Program-made: the position numbers and the translations under genes
The notes under the pieces: generated by a model
Databases searched by the model: none
What the model was told of the DNA's origin: nothing
The model's input: the letters and a program-made list of their open reading frames with translations, nothing else
In this document: positions 39,919 to 48,003 of the stretch, one piece after another
Position numbering within the stretch: position 1 is the first letter of the stretch
How the letters are laid out: every line of letters begins with the position of its first letter
Source of the DNA: Phenylobacterium sp.
Lineage (GTDB): Bacteria > Pseudomonadota > Alphaproteobacteria > Caulobacterales > Caulobacteraceae
Assembly (NCBI RefSeq): GCF_030654915.1
Contig: NZ_JAURWM010000145.1
Location: 1 to 48,665 of the forward strand
DNA length: 48,665 bases
Direction of reading: 5' to 3'

Positions 39919-42806
39919 AACTTCTTGGTGATGCCCAGCTTGTAGTAACGGCCGAGCGGATTGGCCGTGAAGGGGTCGTAGCTGAGGTCCAGACGGGCGA
40001 AGCCCGGGTCCTGGTCGAACACGTTGATCACCGCGGCGGTCAGCGTCGTTTCCCAAGGCAGGAACACGCGGTAGCTGATGTCGTTGGTGACGAAGGCGTC
40101 GATCTTGCGGCCGGCTTGGTTGGTCGCGAAGGTCGAGGTGCCGCCACGGGTGTCGATCATGTTGTCGACGTAGCGCACGGTCCAACGGACGTTGTGCTCA
40201 CCGCGGTTGTATTCGGCGAAGGCGCTGCCCTTCCACTGCGGCTGCGAGCCGTAGCCGAGGTAGTCCATCTTGCCGACATAGTCGGTTTCGCCGGCGGTCA
40301 CGACGCCTTCGATGGTGGTTTCGGCGACCACGTATTCGAGCACGTAGGTGAGGTCGACGCCGAAGTTCATGTCGCCGCCGAAGACGTCACGCTGCTTGTA
40401 GTTGGCCGAGAAGTCGAGACCGCTGGTCTTGATGTCCGGGCCGTTCACGAAGTAGTGGCGGATGCGGTTGATGTTGCCAGCCGAGCAGGAGCCGTCGCCA
40501 GCGAAGCTGATCCGCGATTGCAGAGCCGCATAGGCCGCGAGGCCGCAGTTGTTGGCGCCGGTCGGACCGTTCGGGAAGATCTTGTTGAGGATCTGCGAGC
40601 CGCTTTCGCTCTTGATCGGACCTTCGAAGTCGAACGCCCAGTAGTCGAGCGAGGCGCGGAAGTCGCCTTGTTCGAACAGAACGCCGAGGTTGAGGGTCTT
40701 GGCCTTTTCAGGATCCAGGTCCGGATTGCCCCAGAGGTCGAAGGCGCGATAGCCGCCGGCCGCCGTCGTATAGGACAGGTTGGTGGTGACGGTGTTGGCG
40801 ACCTGGGTGGTCGGCGGAGCGCGGAAGGTCGAACCGGCCGAGGCGCGGAACGCCAGCCAGTCGGTGGCCTGCCACTTCAGAGCGATCTTCGGGTTGGTGG
40901 TCGACCCGATGTTGCCGCCGTAATCCTCGTAGCGGATCGCGAAGGTGCCGGTCAGGGTGTCGGTGAACGGCATCTGGAATTCGGCGAAGGCCGCGCCGAC
41001 CGATTGGTCGAGGTCATAGTCGGCCAGGGCGCCGAAGAAGCTGAACGGACCGTTCTGAGCGCCGCAGGTGGCGCCCGGGAGCACCGAGGAGTCGGGGCAG
41101 GGGCTGACCGCGATGTTGGTCTGGTCGTTGTTCTGACGCTCGACGCCGTTCCAACGGTATTGCGCGCCGGCGGCCCAGGCCAGTTGGCCCGCGCCGAAGT
41201 CGATCGGCAGTTGCCCGTTGAACACCAGGTCGGCGGTGAACATGCGCGAGCGCAGCTTGTAGCCGTAGTCGCCGTAGATGTAGTCGAGGACTTCACGGCT
41301 GTTGGCGGTGGCGGCGTTGTAGTTCGGGTTCACGCGGCCATCGATGACGTTCTGTTGGACGCCCGAGGAGAACGGGTTGAACCACAGGCAGCCGTTCTGA
41401 CCGGGAGTGTTACCAGCGCAGTTGTCGCCGCCCAGGCCGCGTAGGGCCATCTGCAGCTTGCCGACCAGGATGTCCGGGGTGGCGATCTCGGCGTTGGAGT
41501 CCATGTAGGTGACAGCGGCGTCCCAGCCGATGCCGCCAGCGAAGTCGAACTCGCCCTTCAGGCCGGCCGACACGCGATAGGTGTCGAAGTAGCGCCGGTC
41601 ATGCTTGGCGCCGCCGCCGAACAGGTCGTTGCCGCCAACGCCGATCGGGCGCCAGGCGATGGTGGTCAGCAGGCCGTTGGCGGTCGCGTTGGCCGCTTGG
41701 GTTCCGCCGATCTGACCCGAGGAGATCAGGGCTTGGAGGCCGGGGTTGGAGCCCGGGATGTAGAAGCCGCTTTGGTTCTTGGTCGTCAGCGCCGAGGTGG
41801 GGATGTTGTTCGGCGGGTAGGACGGCGAGGAGTGCTCGTTGGCGACTTCGTGGGCCGCGTAAAGGACTTCGGCGTGGAACTTCGTCTTCTCGGTCAGGTC
41901 GACATTGATCTCACCGTAGAGTTGGTAGTGATCCTCGTCCTCGATCAGGTTGTTGAACCCGATGAACTGCATTTGGCAGCCGGCGGCGTTGAGCGGGCCG
42001 GAGATCGCCGAGCAGCCCGGATCGACGAAGGTGCTCGTCGTCGTGAAGTCGGTGGTCGCGCTCGAGCGATAGATGCCGGGGTTGCCGAAGCCGGACCAGC
42101 CGCCTTGCGGATTGTCGGCGAACGAACGGATGGCGAAGTCGCGCTCGGTGACCGGCAGTTGCGTGCGCTTGCGATAGCCGGCGCTCAGCAGGATGTCGGC
42201 GTTGTCGCCTTGCCAGCCGTAGGCGGCGCTGACGCCGTAGTCGCCGTCCGAACCGGGGATGGCCGAATAGTTGCCCGAGACTTCCAGGCCCGACAGGTTG
42301 CGACGGGTGATGAAGTTGACCACGCCGGCGACGGCGTCCGAGCCGTAGGTGGCGGCCGCGCCATCCTTCAGGACTTCGATGCGGCCGATGGCGGCCGTCG
42401 GGATCATGTTGGTGTCGACATAGATCGCGCCGGGCGAGATCGTCATCCGACGGCCGTTCATCAGCACGAGGGTCCGCTCGGCGCCCAGGCCGCGCAGGTT
42501 CACGTTGCCGGAGCCGGTCGATTGAGCGGCGGCGTATTGGTTGGCTTCACCCAGGACGCCCGAGACAGCCGGGATCGCCTTGAGCAGGTCCACAGTGCTC
42601 GGCGAGCCCTGCTTCTGCATTTCATCAGAGCCGATCACGTTGATCGGCATGGCGGCGTCTTCAGGCGAGCCGGCGATGAAAGAGCCGGTGACCACGATTT
42701 CGGAGACTTCCGAGGCGTCGTCTTGAGCGTTGGCCGGGGCGGCGAAGCCCAGAGCCGCCAGGAGCGCGAGGGATGAGGCTCCGGCGAGGTATCTACAATG
42801 CAGCAT
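39915..42806 (-). CDS. TonB-dependent receptor (tandem paralogue 1)
   Basis: A 963-aa outer-membrane receptor. Signal peptide LAGASSLALLAALGFAAPANA, a TonB box SEIVVTGSFIAG, then a plug domain (INVIGSDEMQKQGSPSTVDL, LRGLGAERTLVLMNGRRM, IGRIEVLKDGAAATYGSDAV, VVNFITRRN). A 22-strand-type barrel follows (for example DWLAFRASAGSTFRAPPT, ending YYKLGITKKF with the terminal Phe). It is closely related to the next receptor upstream (43317-46205) along its whole length, so the two are a tandem duplication. Transport substrate unknown. The start MLHCRYLAG uses rare codons (TGT, AGA) identical in both copies. Confidence 0.93.
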   Translation of the reverse strand: MLHCRYLAGASSLALLAALGFAAPANAQDDASEVSEIVVTGSFIAGSPEDAAMPINVIGSDEMQKQGSPSTVDLLKAIPAVSGVLGEANQYAAAQSTGSGNVNLRGLGAERTLVLMNGRRMTISPGAIYVDTNMIPTAAIGRIEVLKDGAAATYGSDAVAGVVNFITRRNLSGLEVSGNYSAIPGSDGDYGVSAAYGWQGDNADILLSAGYRKRTQLPVTERDFAIRSFADNPQGGWSGFGNPGIYRSSATTDFTTTSTFVDPGCSAISGPLNAAGCQMQFIGFNNLIEDEDHYQLYGEINVDLTEKTKFHAEVLYAAHEVANEHSSPSYPPNNIPTSALTTKNQSGFYIPGSNPGLQALISSGQIGGTQAANATANGLLTTIAWRPIGVGGNDLFGGGAKHDRRYFDTYRVSAGLKGEFDFAGGIGWDAAVTYMDSNAEIATPDILVGKLQMALRGLGGDNCAGNTPGQNGCLWFNPFSSGVQQNVIDGRVNPNYNAATANSREVLDYIYGDYGYKLRSRMFTADLVFNGQLPIDFGAGQLAWAAGAQYRWNGVERQNNDQTNIAVSPCPDSSVLPGATCGAQNGPFSFFGALADYDLDQSVGAAFAEFQMPFTDTLTGTFAIRYEDYGGNIGSTTNPKIALKWQATDWLAFRASAGSTFRAPPTTQVANTVTTNLSYTTAAGGYRAFDLWGNPDLDPEKAKTLNLGVLFEQGDFRASLDYWAFDFEGPIKSESGSQILNKIFPNGPTGANNCGLAAYAALQSRISFAGDGSCSAGNINRIRHYFVNGPDIKTSGLDFSANYKQRDVFGGDMNFGVDLTYVLEYVVAETTIEGVVTAGETDYVGKMDYLGYGSQPQWKGSAFAEYNRGEHNVRWTVRYVDNMIDTRGGTSTFATNQAGRKIDAFVTNDISYRVFLPWETTLTAAVINVFDQDPGFARLDLSYDPFTANPLGRYYKLGITKKF

Positions 42807-42812
42807 TCGTTT

Positions 42813-43072
42813 CCCCTAATATTACTGCGTTATCTATCGGAATTGCGACAGAATGCGGCCGGCACATTGAGGTCAAAGGCTAGCAACGCAAGCCTATTTT
42901 CCAGGCACAACTGAAAAACGCGGATATTTGACCTGCGTTCGCGGTGAAATCGGGGAAACTATTTTCTTACAAGGCGTGGAAAATGGTGAAAACAAACCCG
43001 ACGGGCGAAAATGTGCTCATTTTATCTATAGAATTCAGTCGGTGTTTTTAGCGATACCGGTAATATTAGGGG
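42813..43072 (-). promoter_or_regulatory. Perfect 13-bp inverted repeat pairing with the receptor ribosome site
   Basis: The two arms are CCCCTAATATTAC (42813-42825) and GTAATATTAGGGG (43060-43072) on the plus strand. In the leftward transcript the downstream arm contains the Shine-Dalgarno AGGGG just before ATG 42806, and the upstream arm is its exact complement 235 nt earlier, so they could pair and hide the ribosome site. Confidence 0.5.
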
Positions 43073-43258
43073 TTTGTTCAACCGTGTCGCGTTTGTGCCA
43101 CGGCGCGCAAAAATGTGCCGATCTGCCTCATGCAGTGGCAGTTTTGGGCCCGAAACGCGGCGAGCCGCCGCGATGTTTGCCCGCGTAAAGAGATTCTCGC
43201 CCCGGTTTGGGCGATCGCAGGTCTTTCAGGGGCGGCGCCGGACCCTGCCGCGAGGCAT

Positions 43259-43292
43259 AAAAAAGGGCGGCTTCCGAGGAAGCCGCCCAGTT
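43259..43292 (-). terminator. Intrinsic terminator of TonB receptor 2
   Basis: On the minus strand GGGCGGCTTCC...GAAGCCGCCC forms a 10-bp stem followed by six T, 25 nt after the receptor stop codon. Confidence 0.88.
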
Positions 43293-43316
43293 GTCGTTCT
43301 CTGAGGGGGAAGACCT

Positions 43317-46205
43317 CTAGAACTTCTTGGTGAGACCCAGCTTGTAGTAGCGACCCAGCGGATTAGCCGTGAAGGGGTCGTAGCTGAGGTCCAGTCGAGC
43401 GAACGGCGGATCCTTGTCGAACACGTTGATCACCGCGGCGGTGAGCGTCGTCTCCCAAGGCAGGAAGACGCGGTAGCTCAGGTCATGGGTGATGGAGGCG
43501 TCGATCTTGCGGCCGTTTTGGTTGGTCGCGAAGGTCGTGGTGTTACCGCGCGTGTCGATCATGTTGTCGACGTAGCGGACGGTCCAACGCAGGTTGTGGT
43601 TCTCGCGGCTGTATTCAGCGAAGGCGGTGGCCTTCCACTGCGGCTGCGAACCATAGCCGAGGTAGTCCATGGTGCCGGTGTAGTCCCGCTCCGGCGCGAC
43701 CACGACGCCTTCGAGGGTGGTCTCATCAACCACGTATTCGAGCACGTAGGTCATATCGAGACCGAAGCTCAGATCGCCGCTGTAGACATCGCGCATCTTG
43801 TAGTTCGCGGCGAAGTCGATGCCGCTGGTCTTGATGTCCGAGCTGTTGATGTAGTTGGTGCTGACCCGGTTGATGTTCGCCGGAGCGCAGCCGCCGATGA
43901 AGCTGACGCGTGACACCAGGCCGGCATAGGCGGGGTTGGCGCAGTTGTTCGGAAGCGTCGTCGACGAGCCGTTCGGGAAGATCGCGTTGACGATGCTCGC
44001 GCCGCGTTCGTAGTCGATCGGACCCTTGAAGTCGAAGCGCCAGTAGTCGAGCGTCGCGCGGAAGTCACCCATTTCGAACAGGGCGCCGACATTGAAGGTG
44101 TTGGCTTTTTCCGGCTTCAGATCGGCGTTACCCGAGCGGTCATAGGCGCGATAGCCGCCGGCTGCCGTGGTGTAGGCCAGGCTGGTGACCGTCGTGTTGG
44201 CGACCTGGGTGGTCGGCGGAGCGCGGAAGGTCGAGCCGGCCGAGGCGCGGAACGCCAGCCAGTCAACAGCCTGCCACTTCAGAGCGACCTTGGGGTTGGT
44301 GGTCGAACCGATGTTGCCGCCGTAGTCCTCGTAGCGGACCGCGAAGGTGCCGGTCAGGGCGTCGGTGAACGGCATCTGGAATTCGGCGAAGGCCGCGCCG
44401 ACCGACTGGTCGAGGTCGTAGTCGGCCAGGCCGCCGAAGAAGCTGAACGGACCGTTCTGCTCGGCGCAGGTGGCGCCCGGGGTCACCGAGGAGTCGGCGC
44501 ACGGGCTGATCGCGATGTTGGTGTTGTTGCTATTGCGGCTCGAGACGCCGCTCCAGCGATACTGACCGCCCACGGCCCAGCCAAGTTGGCCGGCGCCGAA
44601 GTCGATCGGCAACTGCCCGTTGAACACCAGGTCGGCGGTGAACATCTGCGAGCGGATCTTATAGGCGTACTCGTCGAAGATGTAGTCGAGGACTTCCAGG
44701 CTGTTGGCGGTCGCGGCGTTGTAGTTCGGGTTCGTCCGGCCATCGACCGCATTGGCCGCGGTGCCCGACGAGAAGGGATTGAACCACAGGCAGCGGCTCT
44801 GGCCGGGGACGCCGCCGGTGCAGTTGTCACCGCCCAGGCCGCGCATCGCCATTTGCATCTTACCCACCAGGATGTCGGGGGTGGAGATGTCGCTGTTGTT
44901 GTCCATGTAGGTCAGCGCGGCGTCCCAGCCGATGCCGCCCATCACGTCGAACTTGCCCTTGAGGCCGGCCGACACGCGGTAGGCGTCGAACTCGCGCTTG
45001 TCTTCCTTGCCCTTGCCGCCGAACAGCGGGTTGCCGCCGACGCCGAGCGGACGCCAGGCGAGGGAGGTGAACAGGCCGTTGGCCGACGCAGTCGCCGCCT
45101 GGGCCGGGGTCAGGCCGCCCGAGGCGATCAGGGCCTGGAGGCCAGGGTTCGTGTTGGGGATGAAGAAGCCGTAGCCCTGGCCCTTGGTGGTCAGGTCCGA
45201 GCTGGGGAAGTTGTTCGGCGGATAGGACGGAGAGGAGTTCTCGGCCGAGACCGCGTGGCCGGAGTAGAGCACTTCGGCGTGGAACTTGGTGTTCTCGGTC
45301 AGATCGAAGTTGATCTCACCATAGAGCTGCCAGTGATCTTCTTCTTCGGTCAGGTTGTTGAAGCCGATGAACTGGAATTGGCAGCCGGAGGCCGAAACCG
45401 GGCCGGAGATCGCCCCGCAGGCGGGGTCGAGGACGGGCGACCGGAAGGACGTGCCGCCGTCAGCGCTGGACAGGTAGAGGCCCGGATTGCCGAAGGTGGA
45501 CCAACCGCCCTGGGGGTTGTCCGCGAACGGACGCAGCGCGAAGTCGCGCTCCGTCACGGGCAGCTCCGAACGCTTGCGGTAGCCGGCGGTCAGCAGCACG
45601 TCGCCGCGTTCGCCCTGCCAGCCATAGGCGGCGCTGACATTATAGTCGCCGTTCGAGCCGTCGATCAGCGAGTAGCCGGCCGAGACTTCCAGGCCGCTGA
45701 GGTTCTTGCGGGTGATGAAGTTGACCACGCCGGCGACGGCGTCCGAGCCGTAGGTGGCGGCCGCGCCATCCTTCAGCACTTCGATCCGGCCAATAGCGGC
45801 CGAGGGGATCAGGTTGGTGTCCACATAGATCGCACCGGGGGAGATCGTCATCCGGCGGCCGTTGAACAGCACCAGCGTGCGTTCGGCGCCCAGGCCGCGC
45901 AGGTTGACGTTGCCCGCGCCCGTGGTCTGGCCGGCGGCGAACTGGTTGGACTCGCCGATGGCGCCGGAGACGGCGGGGATCGACTTGATCAGATCGACGG
46001 TGGAGGGCGAGCCCTGCTTCTGGACTTCGTCGGCGCCGATCACGTTGACCGGCAGGGCGGCGTCTTCGGGCGTGCCGGCGATGAACGAGCCGGTGACGAT
46101 GACTTCAGCGACTTCTGAATCTTGCGCGTTGGCCGGGGCCGCGAAACCTAGAACCGCCAGGAGCGCGAGGGGGGAGGCTCCAGCGAGGTATCTACAATGC
46201 AGCAT
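43317..46205 (-). CDS. TonB-dependent receptor (tandem paralogue 2)
   Basis: A 962-aa outer-membrane receptor collinear with the 39915-42806 receptor. It shares signal peptide, TonB box (AEVIVTGSFIAG), plug (VNVIGADEVQKQGSPSTVDL, LRGLGAERTLVLFNGRRM, EVLKDGAAATYGSDAVAGVV) and C-terminus (YYKLGLTKKF). Nucleotide identity is high, with identical runs of more than 50 bases in the plug region. Divergence concentrates in segments likely to be surface loops (for example FIPNTNPGLQALIASGGLTP, and FPNGSSTTLPNNCANPAYAG versus FPNGPTGANNCGLAAYAALQ). Substrate unknown; the loop differences suggest related but distinct ligands. Ribosome site AGGAG before ATG 46205. Confidence 0.93.
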   Translation of the reverse strand: MLHCRYLAGASPLALLAVLGFAAPANAQDSEVAEVIVTGSFIAGTPEDAALPVNVIGADEVQKQGSPSTVDLIKSIPAVSGAIGESNQFAAGQTTGAGNVNLRGLGAERTLVLFNGRRMTISPGAIYVDTNLIPSAAIGRIEVLKDGAAATYGSDAVAGVVNFITRKNLSGLEVSAGYSLIDGSNGDYNVSAAYGWQGERGDVLLTAGYRKRSELPVTERDFALRPFADNPQGGWSTFGNPGLYLSSADGGTSFRSPVLDPACGAISGPVSASGCQFQFIGFNNLTEEEDHWQLYGEINFDLTENTKFHAEVLYSGHAVSAENSSPSYPPNNFPSSDLTTKGQGYGFFIPNTNPGLQALIASGGLTPAQAATASANGLFTSLAWRPLGVGGNPLFGGKGKEDKREFDAYRVSAGLKGKFDVMGGIGWDAALTYMDNNSDISTPDILVGKMQMAMRGLGGDNCTGGVPGQSRCLWFNPFSSGTAANAVDGRTNPNYNAATANSLEVLDYIFDEYAYKIRSQMFTADLVFNGQLPIDFGAGQLGWAVGGQYRWSGVSSRNSNNTNIAISPCADSSVTPGATCAEQNGPFSFFGGLADYDLDQSVGAAFAEFQMPFTDALTGTFAVRYEDYGGNIGSTTNPKVALKWQAVDWLAFRASAGSTFRAPPTTQVANTTVTSLAYTTAAGGYRAYDRSGNADLKPEKANTFNVGALFEMGDFRATLDYWRFDFKGPIDYERGASIVNAIFPNGSSTTLPNNCANPAYAGLVSRVSFIGGCAPANINRVSTNYINSSDIKTSGIDFAANYKMRDVYSGDLSFGLDMTYVLEYVVDETTLEGVVVAPERDYTGTMDYLGYGSQPQWKATAFAEYSRENHNLRWTVRYVDNMIDTRGNTTTFATNQNGRKIDASITHDLSYRVFLPWETTLTAAVINVFDKDPPFARLDLSYDPFTANPLGRYYKLGLTKKF

Positions 46206-46609
46206 ACGTTCTCCTAATGTATAACCATGTTATCAATTGGAATCGTCATGGAATATGCGGCGGAAAATGCAGGGTGACGTCGCGTACACAAGCGCATTTT
46301 TTCTAACGGCCTCAAAAAGCGACGGTGTTTGAAGTCGATTTTGCTGTGATGGTGAATTGACTTTGGATTGGCGGCGTTTTGTTTCTGGAAAACGTACCGC
46401 AGACTCAAAAAACAGACGAATTTGTCTTTATTTTTCAGGGTTTGTTTTCGTCGCGACTGTCAAATTGACGCAACGCGCAAAAGTGTCGCTTTCGGGTCAC
46501 GGGGCGCGGAAATGACTTTCAACGACTGGGTACGGCGGCCCTTGTCGTCTCAGAACGGGATTCTGAACGAATCCTATCGTTTACCCTGTAAGTTTTCCGG
46601 GGCGGAAAT
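46206..46609. other. AT-rich leader/upstream region of TonB receptor 2
   Basis: 404 nt between the receptor and the ParA-like gene, AT-rich and without a convincing protein gene. The ~60 nt next to the start are homologous to the other receptor's leader (GCCGCAT...GATAAC...ATTAGG). The block CGCGCAAAAGTGTCG (46474-46488) matches the other leader. GGATTC-N5-GAATCC (46558-46574) is an inverted repeat containing two GANTC (CcrM-type methylation) sites. Confidence 0.6.
46558..46574. promoter_or_regulatory. GGATTC-N5-GAATCC dyad with two GANTC sites
   Basis: Perfect 6-bp arms carrying two GANTC motifs 11 nt apart. In Caulobacterales such sites are methylated by CcrM in a cell-cycle-dependent way, so clustered sites in promoters can matter; function here is speculative. 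Confidence 0.35.
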
Positions 46610-47287
46610 TCAGGCTTGGGTAGGTTTCTGGAGCAGGTCCAGAATCGCCTGCAGATAGGCGTCGGCGTTGGCGCGGGCGGCGGGCACGCCGCTGACCCCG
46701 CTGCGGGCCAATTGATCGAAGCCGCCGCCCACCGAGAACAGGACGCGGAAGGCTTCTTTCTCGATCAGCGGGATCGAAAGGATCTCGATGTCGTTGGTCC
46801 GCAGCTGCTCGACCACTTCCTTCAGGGAGCGCGGACGCAGGGCGGCTGGAACGCGGGTCAGCAGCGCGCGGTGCGCCAGGGGCTGGCCGGCGCGGCGGCC
46901 GAACTGCAGCACCATCTCGGCGGCCTTGATCGCCTGGATCGCCTCAAGCTGGGAGGCGGCCAGCGGGGTGACCACCAGGTCCAGCCGCAGGGTGGTGAAG
47001 GCCATGGCCCCGCGGATCGAGCCCTCGGTGTCGAGGATCAGCCAGTCGGGCTGTTTGCGCTGCGCCTCGCGCAGGGCGTCGCGCATGTCTTCCATCATCG
47101 GCGCCGGGTGGACGCTGATCTTCTCCGGTCGGCCGGGCAGGGAAGCCCAATGGACCAGGGGCTTGTTGGGATCGGAGTCGATCATGGCCACCCGCAGGCC
47201 CATCTCGCTCAAGCCCAGGGCAAGCAGCAGCGCCGCGGTGGTCTTGCCCGCGCCGCCCTTCGGATTAACAAACGCGACGGTTGGCAA
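46610..47287 (-). CDS. ParA/VirC1-like ATPase, orphan
   Basis: A 225-aa P-loop ATPase of the ParA/MinD superfamily. The deviant Walker A is FVNPKGGAGKTTAA (Lys10 signature and Lys15), followed by VAMIDSDPNKPLVHW and Walker B/switch WLILDTEGSIRGAM. The DTEGS in place of the chromosomal-ParA DTPP and the later LVVTPLAASQLEAIQAIKAA and SVGGGFDQL resemble VirC1-type proteins. No ParB-like partner, parS cluster or plasmid gene is next to it. It is probably a positioning ATPase for an unknown cargo, or a domesticated plasmid gene. ATG 47287 chosen. Confidence 0.88.
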   Translation of the reverse strand: MPTVAFVNPKGGAGKTTAALLLALGLSEMGLRVAMIDSDPNKPLVHWASLPGRPEKISVHPAPMMEDMRDALREAQRKQPDWLILDTEGSIRGAMAFTTLRLDLVVTPLAASQLEAIQAIKAAEMVLQFGRRAGQPLAHRALLTRVPAALRPRSLKEVVEQLRTNDIEILSIPLIEKEAFRVLFSVGGGFDQLARSGVSGVPAARANADAYLQAILDLLQKPTQA

Positions 47288-47388
47288 TCAGGTCTCTTTT
47301 CAAGCCGCGGCGGCGGGCCGGTAACCTTACCCGCCCGCGACCGGACTATCGAGGTGGTCTGTCGGCTCTATGGCCGAAAGGCGTCCGA

Positions 47389-47991
47389 TCAGGGATTGAC
47401 GGGGGTTTCGCTCGTCACGGCGGTGACCGCCATCGGATCGGCAGGGGCCATTTCCGCGCCGGGATCGAACGCCGCGCCGAGCAGCTTGGCGTTCTTCTCC
47501 AGTCGCTGAGCCGTGGGCGCGCAGCGGGCCGGGGGGGTCCAGCTCATCCATTCCTGGGCGACGCGGGCGGGCGGCAGGTTCGCCGCCGCCGACCAGCTTC
47601 CACGTCCGCGCTGCACGGCGGCCGCGCCAATGGTGTTGAGCGGCTTGATGCTGGCGCGTTCGGCCGCTTCCATGGCGTTGGCGAACAGCTTCAGATCTTT
47701 CTGGGCCTGCTTGTTCATGTCGGCATAGACCTTCATGTCGGCCGCCAGCGAAGAGCCCGGCGCGCGATAGGTGGTCTCGATCCGCTTCACTTCGGGCATC
47801 ACCCGGTCGTGCAGCTCGACATAGCCGGTCAGGGCGCCGTGGCACCAGGAGACCAGGCCGTAGTCGTCGCGCGGCGCGCCGGCCGGATACGGCAATTCGG
47901 CGGCCTCAGGCGCGGGCGTGGGCGCCGCGCCGTCCGTGGCGGCGGCTGGATCTTGCGCGAGAAGAGCGAGAGCAAAGAGAAGCGCGGACAT
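47389..47991 (-). CDS. Exported protein of unknown function
   Basis: A 200-aa protein with a short signal-like N-terminus (SALLFALALLAQDPAAA), a Pro/Ala-rich linker, and a helical domain: DDYGLVSWCHGALTGYVELH, DRVMPEVKRIETTYRAPGSS, LAADMKVYADMNKQAQKDLK, ASIKPLNTIGAAAVQRGRGS, AQEWMSWTPPARCAPTAQRL. Two Cys (SWCHG and ARCAP) may pair. It is transcribed toward the ParA-like gene with a ~100-nt gap. Family not recognised. Confidence 0.72.
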   Translation of the reverse strand: MSALLFALALLAQDPAAATDGAAPTPAPEAAELPYPAGAPRDDYGLVSWCHGALTGYVELHDRVMPEVKRIETTYRAPGSSLAADMKVYADMNKQAQKDLKLFANAMEAAERASIKPLNTIGAAAVQRGRGSWSAAANLPPARVAQEWMSWTPPARCAPTAQRLEKNAKLLGAAFDPGAEMAPADPMAVTAVTSETPVNP

Positions 47992-48003
47992 AGAACCTCG
48001 GAA

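Larger units (their letters stand above)
42807..43316. other. AT-richer leader/upstream region of TonB receptor 1
   Basis: About 500 nt, clearly AT-richer than the surroundings. It contains the ribosome site AGGGG before ATG 42806, a perfect 13-bp inverted repeat (42813-42825 with 43060-43072), a promoter-proximal CGCGCAAAAATGTG block (43104-43117) shared with the second receptor's leader, and the terminator of the upstream receptor at its right end. No protein gene is seen. Confidence 0.6.

Noticed and set aside
43100-43120. GGCAC...TTGC on the minus strand as a sigma-54 promoter
   Set aside because: The spacing between the GG and GC elements is one base short, and the paralogous leader does not preserve it.
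43104-43140. GCCACTG on the minus strand, suggesting a cobalamin riboswitch in the receptor leader
   Set aside because: Only the short B12-box-like string is present; the remaining conserved core elements of the riboswitch are not found.
40116-46118. Long plus-strand frames (442, 391 and 510 codons) over the two TonB receptors
   Set aside because: They are antisense shadows of the receptors: Val/Gly/Asp/Arg-rich, recurring in parallel because the receptors are paralogues.
46214-46408. A 64-codon upstream frame ending inside the Shine-Dalgarno of TonB receptor 2
   Set aside because: Its residues are not protein-like and the other leader has no counterpart, so a leader peptide is not supported.
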